Under the pieces are notes generated by a model, which was not told where the DNA came from, did not search any database, and saw only the letters and a list, made by a program, of their open reading frames with translations. Shown one piece after another: positions 1 to 9,345 of a stretch of 64,000 nt of DNA. Each line of letters begins with the position of its first letter. Position 1 is the first letter of the stretch. Source of the stretch: Lasiosphaeris hirsuta. Its lineage: Eukaryota; Ascomycota; Sordariomycetes; Sordariales; Lasiosphaeriaceae. The stretch covers positions 3,906,001 through 3,970,000 of the forward strand of contig JAUKUA010000006.1 in the NCBI GenBank assembly GCA_030549175.1, read 5' to 3'. Made by a program: the position numbers and the translations under genes.

Positions 1-781
1 GGAACACCGGAGACAACCCAATTCCTGGCTATTCTACAGCGGCTGACTGATGGATTGGTCTTAGTCCGTCGAATTAAAGGGGGTGTGATGAAGCGAATAA
101 CTACGCATGAGGGCTAGGTAATAGACTGTTAGTAGCAGGCTGTTTACGGAGACTAATGAATGCCATCCGGGCAGGGTTACCCGTGCCGGGTCAGCCAAAG
201 TGAGTGGAGTGAAGACAGTCATCAGAACTAGCTAACCGACTGAGCGGTTAGCCAATAAATCGGACGGGACATAAATGAATAGAAGACGCCTAGCTTATTC
301 CACCCTTCATATCCTAACAACCTAAATTCCTTCGATCTCTATTTCCCTCTCAAGACTTATCGATAGCTATAAGGCAAATTAAAAAGAAAAGTGGCCATCT
401 ATATCCCCCAAACTACTAAAGTTAGAGGCCTCGAGCACATAGTATTCAACTTGTGGTTAGGTAAACTTAGAAATGCAAGAGAGTGGATGAGTGGATGATG
501 GAGAACTTTAATGAGGGAAGGTGCTTGGCTTGGCCTGGTCAGTGAAAAGAGTCTGCTGGGGACAGATCCGAATGAGGGCTGGGAGAAAAAGCAAGCGTGA
601 ACGACTATCTCGAGCTGGCGGTATTAGCGTGTTGAGGCTCTATCCACTTTTTATCTTTTTCCTTTTTCTTGGGTTTTGACCTAGGAGGAGTCCCGACTTA
701 GGTATTAGAGTATAGCTCTCCGTCTGCTCTTTCTCTTTGCTTGGCCGAGTCACCATACCCTCGGCTTAAAAAAGGGCCATA
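1..781. other. No gene seen
   Basis: AT-leaning sequence with many short stops in all frames. A pyrimidine-rich stretch (about 640-760) leads into the F-box fragment that follows and could be its upstream region. I see no RNA gene or clear repeat. Confidence 0.5.
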
Positions 782-922
782 ATGGCTGCTTCTTTGGCCC
801 ACCTCGCGCCCCAGTTGCTCGCCCTTATCTGCAACATCTTGCACGACGAGCATCTGCCCAGTCTGGCCGCCCTCGCATCAACAGGCACCCGCTACCATGA
901 CGTCACCGCTCCCTTGCTCTAA
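782..922 (+). pseudogene. F-box-type protein N-terminus, truncated
   Basis: A 46-codon frame starts at a well-placed ATG and resembles the N-terminus of fungal F-box proteins: a Leu-rich helix with LLALICNIL, then HLPSLAALA and RYHDVTAPLL. In such proteins the VTAPLL stretch normally continues with Tyr/Trp. Here TAA (920-922) follows at once, and skipping one base gives a tyrosine and an open continuation (TAC TGG GTG). A one-base insertion or an unrecognised intron is likely. Downstream sequence has no clear continuation, so I treat it as a relic. The F-box assignment rests on local similarity only. Confidence 0.4.
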
Positions 923-1556
923 CTGGGTGAGCTGGCCACTTCAGGTATTGGGAGAAGCTCGGTTCAAGGGTCTGGAGGATGTATGCGTCGGAAGTGAATG
1001 TGTACCTGGGGAATTCAGATCAGAGGGCCACTGAGATTCAATGAGGGAAGATGCGCTGGTAAGTCTCGGAGTTTTGCTTACAGCCGTTGTCGCGTCTGCT
1101 GAACGAGGGTGTTTCCTACGAGTATGCTTCCTACTTGTGCGGGCGGCAGCCATCAGATGTTCTGCGTTGCAAATTGGCGTCCGCTGGGAGCTGAGCTTCG
1201 ATGTTACATCGGCCAAGCGTCATGCCGAGTCTTACAATACCCCGGCTCAAGCTCCACACCCATCTTGTACCCTGCTAGGGTCACTTGCCATTTAATTACC
1301 CATGACCTAGTATGGTTAGAAGCAAGACTAAACAACTACTGGTTCTTGAGCGCTTTTTGGGCATCCATCCCGCACCTGTCCTACCACTTGACGTCAACCT
1401 CAAGCCACCGTCGTGAATACGAGAATCAATAATTCTTGGCGTTTCCCACCTGGAAGTATAAGTATGGCCTCCACGTTGTGGATACAGATGTGGCACCTCC
1501 ACTAACAACTGTCCCGTTGCTGACAACTGGAACTTCCGACTACAAAAAAAAACACG
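923..1556. other. No supported gene
   Basis: Short overlapping open frames on both strands carry no recognisable motif. The last 100 bases precede the secreted-protein ATG at 1557, with an A-rich run just before it, and may hold its core promoter. Confidence 0.4.
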
Positions 1557-1928
1557 ATGCAACTCACCTCAACCCTCTCGACTCTCTCAGCTCTCGCCGC
1601 AGGCACCGTCAACGCTGCCGCCCTCACCAGCCGCGTCCCTCTCATGGGCATCTTCAGGGCCTCCACAGTCGCCCAGTGCCCCCTCGGGGCCTCCGACTTT
1701 TACCAAATCGGCCTGTCCCTGGGTCCTGACGACACATCGTGCCGCACTTTCTACAACAACATCACGTACGGCGCCATCGACGTCGAGTACTGGCACCCGC
1801 AGTGCGTGCTCGTTCTTTTCAGCACCATCGACTGCTCTGATGATGGAATCGGCTCGGGCACGGGCTGCTGGTCCCCGCCCGGAGGCTTCCAGGCGTATAA
1901 GGGCACTTGCCCGTATCGGACTTGGTGA
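1557..1928 (+). CDS. Small secreted cysteine-rich protein
   Basis: A single-exon frame of 123 residues. Residues 1 to about 20 form a typical fungal signal peptide (short N-region, Leu/Ala/Thr-rich core, VNA-AA cleavage context). The mature part carries six cysteines (about positions 41, 62, 83, 93, 104, 118), consistent with three disulfides, and one N-glycosylation sequon (NIT near 68). It is acidic and Gly/Pro-rich toward the C-terminus. Size, secretion signal and even cysteine number fit a candidate effector or other extracellular small protein. I do not recognise the family. The ATG follows an A-run and stands in an acceptable context (cgATGc). No obvious operon-like neighbour. Confidence 0.65.
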   Translation: MQLTSTLSTLSALAAGTVNAAALTSRVPLMGIFRASTVAQCPLGASDFYQIGLSLGPDDTSCRTFYNNITYGAIDVEYWHPQCVLVLFSTIDCSDDGIGSGTGCWSPPGGFQAYKGTCPYRTW

Positions 1929-2399
1929 TGGGGTGAAGGTGAAAGTTGGGTTGTGAGAGGAAACGACGCCTGGTTGTTGGAAACCAATCATGGATATTGT
2001 ATTGGGTTTAAATGTGCTTCCAAACATTGTCGACTTTCCATATGATTCTAGCAGTATTAATTACATGCACTTTGGGCGTGGAAAGTTGGCGCGTAGCTTG
2101 ATATATCTTTTCGAATGACCTTCCAACATTTAAAAAGAGCGTTCCCAGTATCTCTCGAGGCTTATCTGAAATTTAAAAATGCCCTTCGAGTCTTTCAATG
2201 GGCCTTTACCACATCACAACCAGCCATCTCTTCTCATAACTACGTCTTTGAAGTCCTAGTATGCTGACAGCCAAACAAGGGCTGGATGGTCCTGGTGTGG
2301 GTACTGCAATCCCTTGGCACAGGTGGTCTGTCGGCGTCCTCCATCCCAGCGACTAAAGGCCATGTCTCTATTGTATCCAGCATGCCGATGTATTCTTGC
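1929..2399. other. Intergenic, convergent gene ends
   Basis: The region lies between the 3' ends of the secreted-protein gene and the leftward esterase gene, so it should hold both 3' UTRs. It is AT-rich around 2040-2200. No coding signal was seen. Confidence 0.4.
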
Positions 2400-3299
2400 T
2401 TACCAGTTGAAAAAGTAATCCATCCCGTCCGTTATGGCGCTCGCGGCAACGGCGAAATGATCCTGCCCAACATACTCCTTGATAACGACATCCCTCACCC
2501 TCCCACTCCACTTCAGCCGATGAAACAGTTCATGACTTCGAACTGGCATGTCGTACTGGGCATAAACACCCTGCCTGACACGAAACGCCGCCTCGGACTC
2601 GGCCTTCCTCCGGATAGGATACTGTTCTAGCGATCCATACGAGATGGAAACCGCGGGCCCAGTCCCGTTGGCGACCACCACCGCGCCCTGGGCCTCGGCG
2701 ATCCCAAACTTGCGACTAACTTCATCCAGCAGCCCCAAATCCAGGCCCGGACTGGCCACCAGAAACGTATCAAACAACTCCGGCTCCTTCACGAGCGCAT
2801 ACACCACAGATAGCCCGCCAAGCGAATGCCCATACAGTGCGTCCCGCGCGAATGCGACGCCAGGGAACGCGGTCCCACGGACCCACGGCCTCAGCGCGCC
2901 GTCGATGAAGGCAAGAAAGGCATCGGCCCCCGACGGCGGCGCGTCCGCGGCGCTCCCCGGGGGTCGGAAGTCGATGGCGCGCTGCGTCAGGTTGTATACG
3001 GCGTCGGTCAGCGGGTAGCCGATGCTGACGACGACAGTGTCGGGAGTTGTCGCGTCGACGGGCACGCGCCGCTTGACGGCCTCGGAGGCTGTCTGGCCCA
3101 ACGCGTTACCGTCAAGGACGTACAGCGTCAGGGCGGTCTTGTCGGTGATGAGGGCAGGGGCAGAGGTTCCCCATTCGAAGGGGTAGGAAATGGTGATTTG
3201 GTAGGTTTGGTGGCCGGGCGAGGTGGCAGTGTAGAAGGCCGTGTTGGGGAAGAGGGTGGGCGGGAGGGGAGGGAAGGGGGTGAAGCTCCAGGTTTCCAT
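2400..3299 (-). CDS. Alpha/beta-hydrolase esterase (esterase D / siderophore-esterase-like)
   Basis: The protein has 299 residues when started at the ATG at 3299-3297, giving METWSFTP. An in-frame extension upstream to 3530 is low-complexity (Pro/His-rich) and probably not translated. The frame shows the putative-esterase fold: an early beta-rich domain (YQITISYPF near 33-41), LYVLDGNAL near 59-67, VSIGYP near 91-96, the nucleophile elbow YGHSLGG with Ser at about 159, and a C-terminal GQDHF with His at about 281. This layout matches PF00756-like enzymes including bacterial enterobactin/bacillibactin esterases and fungal siderophore hydrolases. The substrate is not determined by sequence. No signal peptide is visible, so a cytosolic enzyme is likely. 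It is transcribed away from the dehydrogenase gene at 4772, with about 1.5 kb between the starts. Confidence 0.82.
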   Translation of the reverse strand: METWSFTPFPPLPPTLFPNTAFYTATSPGHQTYQITISYPFEWGTSAPALITDKTALTLYVLDGNALGQTASEAVKRRVPVDATTPDTVVVSIGYPLTDAVYNLTQRAIDFRPPGSAADAPPSGADAFLAFIDGALRPWVRGTAFPGVAFARDALYGHSLGGLSVVYALVKEPELFDTFLVASPGLDLGLLDEVSRKFGIAEAQGAVVVANGTGPAVSISYGSLEQYPIRRKAESEAAFRVRQGVYAQYDMPVRSHELFHRLKWSGRVRDVVIKEYVGQDHFAVAASAITDGMDYFFNW

Positions 3300-4639
3300 G
3301 GTGGCGGATGGGCCCCGTGCGGTGGGTGGTTTGGCTGAGGGTGGTGAGGTTTCGGAATGTGGATGCTCATGCAGTAAGGCTTGATGATGGGGTGATAATA
3401 CGGGAAGTGCTGTGTTTGAATGTGCTCTTATATCCGAACACGTCCTGAGCTCTTCCCCCTTGCAGTGCGGTAGCTGCCTCTGGCATGGCAGTTGCAACAT
3501 GATCTGTGCGAGGTAAGTTTGTAAGGACATTTGTAAGATTTGTCAGAAGTCAAGACATTCAAGTCACCGTATGTTTTACTACCTAGCCATGGTTCGATTT
3601 AGATTAGTTGCCAGTCAATTTAAGAGTTGAGCTACGTGTCTGGCCTGTAAAGTCATCCCTGCTCGGCATCTGTTACGATGCAACCGGCGCAACCTGAGTC
3701 CGACTCCGAGTCTCGGCATTCAAGGAGTCCGAAAACTACCACCCCCCGCTTGTAGACTTTTTTTTCTTTTTAGAACTTTAGTGCGTATCGGCTCGCGTGC
3801 TTTTTAACGGGGGTATTGAATGGGCAAGTTAAATTCAACCACTACGGTATCTTTCAAGGACTGAGAACTTGATACTCAATTGAATGCATGTGCGATTATC
3901 CTTGTGCCTTTGGTGATCACACCGTGTCGGTCCTGCGTCAATTCGAGAGCCGCGAGCCTGGATCTCAAGGTGGCGCGCGTGACAGAAGATCTGGCCAAGC
4001 TTATACGCTAGAGGGAGACAACTATGTTCTCGTTATTTATTCTCATTTTTGTATCTGCCGACAGTGCCTTGATGTGGGGGAGTTGCCAACTCAAGGCTAA
4101 AGGTTTTATCGCTCTTATTTAGCAACGGCTCCGTCTGCTCTCCCTCGAAAAAAAGCGGCAGACAGGTCCCAGCTGCCGCCGTCTGAGAGCAAACTCGCCC
4201 CTGACCCCGATAAGATTACTGACGGGCAACTCCCTCAGGGAGAGGGAATAGGCCCTGGCTATTGTCGCCGAAATGAGCTCCTTGGAATCCAAAGGATGCC
4301 ATGGCCGACTTCAGCGACGGTGACGATTTTCCTGAGCAACCATATCTCCAACTTGCATCAAGAAGATTTCTCCTCCCATCCTATGGGCATCGTGTATATT
4401 TCCAAATTGTTTGTCGTGTCAATTGTCAAGTCTTGTATTGTGAATGGCCTATTACACGCAGCCATGTTGTGTCCCAGCCAATCACTTACTCAGCATCTGC
4501 ATGAGATTGCGATGGATCGTCCCAAGCATGGAATCCAAGTTTCCTATTCCGGCAACTAGTCCACACATGCAAAAGGAAGGGCGCGAAAATTGTGGTCCTG
4601 GTAACATGGCGGAAATGACTGGGGAAGCGACATGATGGG
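3300..4639. other. Divergent intergenic region
   Basis: Shared upstream region of the leftward esterase and the rightward dehydrogenase. It contains a T-rich block near 3758-3775 and short frames without motifs. I saw no conserved coding sequence. Confidence 0.4.
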
Positions 4640-4647
4640 TATAAATA
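4640..4647 (+). promoter_or_regulatory. TATA box of the dehydrogenase gene
   Basis: A perfect TATAAATA lies 125 bp upstream of the Kozak-like ATG at 4772 (sequence gccaccATGtcc). It is the only strong TATA in the upstream region and fits the start chosen for the next gene. Confidence 0.45.
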
Positions 4648-4771
4648 CCACATAAATCCTTGGCATCAAATCTTGCCCATCACATCGACTCGAGCATTAT
4701 CAGCCTCACAAAAGCACCCACTCTGAGCTCTCACACTTATACCCCCACCCAAAACACCAACAACAGCCACC

Positions 4772-5793
4772 ATGTCCAACCCGACAACGAAAGCCATCCT
4801 CATCTCCTCCTTCGGCCCCCCTCCAACCTCTCCATCCACACCATCCCCCGCCCGACCCCCACCCTGGGGACAGCCCTCATCAAGATTCACGCCTTCGGCA
4901 TCAACCACGCAGAGATGCACATGCGCCGCGGTGAGTGGGCCGAATCTGTGCCCATCAGCGGCATCGAATGCGTCGGCACCATCGCCTCGTGTCCCGGGGG
5001 CGAGTTCGCGCCCGGCACGCCCGTCGCGTCCGTCATGGGCGGGCTGGGACGGACGATACCGGGGAGCTACGCCGAGTATACCGTCGCGCGGGTGGAGAAT
5101 ATCGTGCGGTTAGTGGAGGAGGGGGAGGAACTGCCGTTGAGCTGGGCCGAGGTGGCTGCGCTGCCCGAGAGTTACTGCACGGCGTGGACTTGTTTGTTTC
5201 GGAATTTGGAGTTGGAGAGGGGGCACACGTTGTTGATTCGGGGGGCGAGCTCGGCGTTTGGGAGGGCGGCCATGAATTTGGCGGTGGAGGCCGGGGCGGT
5301 GGTGACGGCGACGACGAGGGATGTGGGCAAGTTTGAGGAGCTGAGGGGGGTGGGTGCGGAGGAAGTGGTGTTGGAAGGGAAGGGGTTGCCGGAGAGGCTA
5401 GCAGAGGAGAAGGGGGGAGTGGTCAAGTTTGATAGGGTGTTGGAGCTCGTGGGGAATAGTACCATTGTGGAGTCACTGACGTTGGTGAAGCGGGATGGGA
5501 GGGTGTGTCTTGCCGGGTGGCTTGGAGGTCTGGATCCCATCCAGGACTTCAACCCGCTGTTGCAGATGGCGAGTGGGGTGCACTTCAACTTCTTTGGGAG
5601 TTTTGTGTTTGGGACACCAGAGTTCCCGCTGTCGGACGTTCCGCTCAGGAAGATTGTGAGAGCTGTAGCGGACGGCAAGTTCGATGCTAAGCCGTTCAAG
5701 GTGTTTCGGTTTGATGAGATTCAGGAGGCGCATCGCTACATGGAGGATGGGTTGGCCAAGGGGAAGATGGTTGTGGCTGTGGGTTCGAAGTAG
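4772..5793 (+). CDS. Medium-chain dehydrogenase/quinone oxidoreductase-like, frame broken near the N-terminus
   Basis: The MDR superfamily layout is clear. A GroES-like N-terminal domain contains ALIKIHAFGINHAEMHMR and GIECVG. A Rossmann domain follows with the glycine-rich RGASSAFGRAAMNLA cofactor loop and TATTRDVGKF, and the C-terminus has a PFKVFRF ... MEDGLAKGKMVV ending. There are no structural-zinc cysteines, so it resembles NADPH quinone oxidoreductases. The best start, ATG at 4772 in a strong Kozak context, encodes MSNPTTKAILISSFG, typical for the family, but this lies one frame away from the body. One extra C in the C6 run at 4816-4821 would join them. The alternative in-frame start at 4660 gives an atypical leader. 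Either a sequencing error or a real frameshift; the rest looks intact. Confidence 0.75.
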
Positions 5794-6735
5794 CCCTGCG
5801 CAAGCTACAGTTGGCTTGAAATTCATTCCACTGCCATCACTCAAAGAACATACGTGGCCAAGGTAGCAACGAGGTTGACTGAGGTCAGCGCGCATCCCAA
5901 CATCAGCCCAACTTACCGCCACTTTGGCCTTGTGTACGCCCCAACTGCATCAAAATGGCATTAGTACCAACAGAGCCATGCCGCAGTGTACGGCGCACAC
6001 CAAAGCAGTGACTGGTATGGTACAGCGTCTTTCCCCAGAGAAAAATTCCTGTTGGATACACACATATATGTGTACACCGACTCCCTCGCTCTGGATAAAA
6101 TTAGAACCCGAATTTTCACAACGGAGAGGGCCGACCGAAGCGCCCCGTAGCCCGGCAGTTGCCCCGGCGGAAATGTGGGTCCCTCGGCAGGCCGAACCAA
6201 CAACACTATCAGCGCCGCAGTGATACTTATGGTGGGTAGCAATCTGTCCCAACACCAGCGGCCGAAATATTGATATGACGCACAAGTAAGCTTACACATG
6301 TCTAGAACGGGCAAACCGCGTTGATAGGGACGAGTTCCCGAATCTCGTTCCTTCTAGTGCTCTGGATTTTACGCCGGAATCCTCTCGAGTGAAAGGAGGT
6401 TAGTGGCGGATATAGGCAGCATGGGGTCCGAATCCAGAAAGCCGGGACGAGTGATGAACGGTTGTAAAGGGTGGGGATCATGGTGTGATGCGGCGAGAGA
6501 TAAGATTGTGACCTCGACCGCCAACGAGCACCGAAGCAAGCATTGAAGCAACAGCTAACATGCGTTGGAAGTAGGAGCAATAGAGGCCGTGCAACAAGTA
6601 CACTCCCCAACACGGTCTATCTCCCAAAATTACAAAAGAGCCCCGACAGCCCCGTTTTATCTCAATGATGCTCTCCATCACGAAGTCCAAGCAGCATCAA
6701 GCATTATCCAATACCCTCCAATACCCATCGCTAAA
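5794..6735. other. Intergenic, nothing recognised
   Basis: Contains the 3' region of the dehydrogenase and the 5' region of the next secreted-protein gene. Overlapping open frames on the minus strand (5950-6690) have no recognisable motif. Confidence 0.4.
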
Positions 6736-6972
6736 ATGAAGATCATCGGTATCCTCAGCGCCCTCTTCCTTGCCGCCGCCATGGCCGCCCCAGCTCCCTA
6801 CACTAATCTGAAAGCTCGCGCCTTTGAAGGCGCCGACATCGGTGGCCTCGAGACCCGGGACGGAACTTGCCCTGGCAGCAGCCTCTGCCTAGGCAACCAA
6901 TGCCGGTCGTTCCAGTGCATCGGTGGTGGACCCACCGCCTGCGGTTACTATCCCATTGGCCAAACTTGTTGA
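6736..6972 (+). CDS. Small secreted cysteine-rich protein (78 aa)
   Basis: I start this at the ATG in context taaaATGaag, because it gives a clean signal peptide (MKIIGILSALFLAAAMAAPA). The open frame extends upstream without family-like features. After a short, possibly processed propeptide (ending around LKAR), the mature domain has six cysteines at about 45, 51, 56, 61, 69 and 78, the last being the C-terminal residue. The spacing C-x5-C-x4-C-x4-C-x7-C-x8-C suggests a compact disulfide-knotted peptide such as a fungal effector or antimicrobial-like protein. Family not recognised. No intron is needed. Confidence 0.65.
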   Translation: MKIIGILSALFLAAAMAAPAPYTNLKARAFEGADIGGLETRDGTCPGSSLCLGNQCRSFQCIGGGPTACGYYPIGQTC

Positions 6973-7956
6973 CAAACCGTCCCTGTCTGGGACAGATACC
7001 TACCCTTTGGTTGTGCGTTCTTGATCCATGAGACCTTGATTATCTGTAGATCACTGATTAGCGGAAGATGATTCAACTTCTTATATAATTGTATTATGAG
7101 AGGGAAAAAAAGGACATGGTATGGTCTGAGGTTGGTGGGTTTTCCTTGAACACAAGTATTCTTAATAACAATCAAGCAGCTCAGTTAACGTAGAATCGGT
7201 TTAGGATGGCGTGGGGCTCTTGATTGTTCTCTGTTTCTGCCGGTTTGAGCCAGTTATCTGTGGTTCTAGCTCGTAGTGAGAATCTCCTCCTTTTATAGAC
7301 ATCCTTGTATGATCCAGCTTTCGTCCTCACAGTGACTTAGCCTTTTGTCTATATCGTGAAGCGTTATGTTATAAATCTGGCTCTATAATCAACTTGAATT
7401 TGAACCGTTCAATCTGTTGTTTTACCCTAAAGTTGCCCTCACCAGCCCTAGTCACCCGCACCACCCCTAGCCACCTTGCTCAGGCGCTACTCAGGCGCTG
7501 CTCAGGAAATGATCAGAGAAATCGCCAAACATAGTTTAGACAAGTAGGCAGTACTCTGCGGTTCGAATGACAGCTTTTCGCGAGGTCCCAGTTTTTGGGA
7601 CACGGGTGGCCCAAAACTGGGACCTCCCAAACCCAACTCCTTTTCGCTCCTCTTCCCTTACCCCTAAAGTCACATAAAACCTAGTTTATGTCCCCCATTA
7701 GGTCTCCATTCCCAGTGGGAATTGCGCTGGAGTATCTGATGTCGACAGAGGGGTACGGTTCCGATGTTTCCAAGAAGCTGATAGGATACTTTGCGAGGAG
7801 GGTGTTTTGGCGCCTCGATTGAAAAATATAGTCATGAGCTCGCAGAGGGAGTGGGTGGGTCAGGGGACCGCTAGTACCTAGCCATGTACGATAAAACTAA
7901 CTGTTTCTTGTATTTCCCTTCCTACTGCTCTACTTCACGTGCTACAGCCCATCCAG
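6973..7956. other. Intergenic with an inverted repeat
   Basis: AT-rich 3' flank, then a C-rich stretch near 7437-7510 with repeated CTCAGGCGCT units. A hairpin lies at 7583-7625 (annotated separately). No coding potential recognised. Confidence 0.4.
7583..7625. repeat. Inverted repeat / hairpin
   Basis: Left arm 7583-7599 and right arm 7610-7625 pair almost perfectly (AGGTCCCAGTTTT against AAAACTGGGACCT, with GGG/CCC at the inner end) around a ~10-base loop. No gene overlaps it. It could be a small mobile-element end or a structured RNA element. Confidence 0.5.
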
Positions 7957-8954
7957 TCACCCACCCTCGCTTCCCGTCTTCGTAATTGACAAACCAGAGC
8001 CCTCGAGCCTCCCGTCCATCTGCTTTCCAGAGAATGATATCGGTATAGGCTTCACCATAAAGTTTCGCCCCCTCGGCCCGTCAGTGTACAGCTCCTCCTC
8101 CTGGTACTGGCCCAACGCGATGCCAAAGCGGCCCAAGCACCGCTCGAGAGGCGGCTTAAGGATGGGCAGACATCCAGCCATGATGCCAAAGAAGAGTTCG
8201 GTCACCCTCCAGGTGCTGATGGACATGGAGACGGCCCAGATGTCGTCCCCGGGCTTGGGGTCCCATTTGAGCACGATGACAAGCTTCACAATGGATGCGA
8301 CGCTAGCAAACAGACACATCCCCATAAGCAGACAGACCAGAACACGTTCTCGGACGGGCCGATGCAGCGTCCACAGGAAAGTGATGGGGCTAAGTGATAG
8401 TAGCACGTCGGTCGCGATGCCGATGACGGACCCCGCTATGGAAAGAATGTGTATTGTGTTTGCGTCCACGCAGTGCGGTGTGGAGTTGGTTATGTCCCAC
8501 CAGTCGGACAGCGGATGGCAGAGCTGGAAGAAGCCAATGAAGCTGCGAAATTTCCCAGCCCGCCATGAGTCCAATGATGAGGTACAGGCCGACCTTCCAA
8601 GGTCTCGAATGCTTGACGCGGAGGAGGCTGAGGGTCGCGGATATCTTGATGACAATCATGGCTAAGCCGAAGATGGGGATGGCGAGGATGGACAACATGA
8701 TTACGTTCACGGCTTGCGAGAGAGAGATCATCTTGGGTGTAGTGGTGATCCCTGACAGGAGCATGCCATACGAAGCGAACGTGCATGCCTAGGGGGAGGG
8801 GTTTAGCTGTTAATGACCTCTGCGCAGCAGGTCCATTGGAACGTACATACCCCACGACCATGAACCATTTGCACAACTCGACCCGCCATCTCGGCCAGAC
8901 TCGGACTTCGGACACGCTAGCACAACTAGCCAATGAACTCACTAAATTTGCCAT
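7957..8954 (-). CDS. Rhodopsin-domain-type integral membrane protein, one intron and one frame break
   Basis: This belongs to the fungal seven-helix membrane-protein family often labelled rhodopsin-domain protein. Exon 1 (8954-8847, 36 codons) ends WFMVVGY. The intron is 8846-8789 (58 bp, GTACGT...CTAG). Exon 2 begins ACTFASYGMLLSGI and gives helices around LAIPIFGLAMIVIKISATLS and GLYLIIGLMAG. The frame then shifts by one base near 8530-8550. The downstream frame carries FFQLCHPLSDWWD, a family signature, and further helices (SIAGSVIGIATDVLLSLSP; VLVCLLMGMCLFASVASIV) to the stop at 7957. Dropping one base restores the family sequence. The N-terminus may be slightly short. Real decay or assembly error cannot be separated here. 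Confidence 0.7.
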
Positions 8955-9345
8955 AGAGGTAAACTTGTTAAGGAGTCTTTATTGCGGACTAAGTAGGCGA
9001 CGGTGAAGCGCCAAAGGCACTCCTCGGCGCGCTCCTCGCGGTTGGTAGCCCAAAGCTGCCCAAAGCTGCAGAATGAAGAGGGCGGGATTGGACTACATCT
9101 ATTCGTCAGGCTCAACGCCACATCGATGCAATGTCCGCGTTGTGTCACAGAGTTCTGCAAGACCAGGCAGTGCACCATTTGAGCGGACAGACATGCTTTG
9201 AGTGATTTTCGCTTCTTCCCGCTCGTTCCCTCATCTTTTTGTTTCCCACTCACCTTCCCTTCATCATTTCCGGCATCAGACCTCCTATCTGTGTTCTTCG
9301 GATTGCCGTACCGGGTATTACGCTTCACGTGGCGCCTTGATCACG
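8955..9345. other. Divergent promoter region
   Basis: Sits between the leftward rhodopsin-like gene and the rightward membrane-protein gene. Pyrimidine-rich tract near 9200-9300 precedes the ATG at 9346. No independent gene is supported. Confidence 0.4.

Noticed and set aside
914..928. 15-base match TGCTCTAACTGGGTG with 32944-32958
   Set aside because: One such match is expected by chance in 64 kb; surrounding sequence is unrelated and at the second site it is the intron branch region.
4660..4771. N-terminal extension of the dehydrogenase
   Set aside because: It overlaps the TATA-proximal leader and gives an atypical protein start, while ATG 4772 has a strong context and a family-like sequence in another frame.
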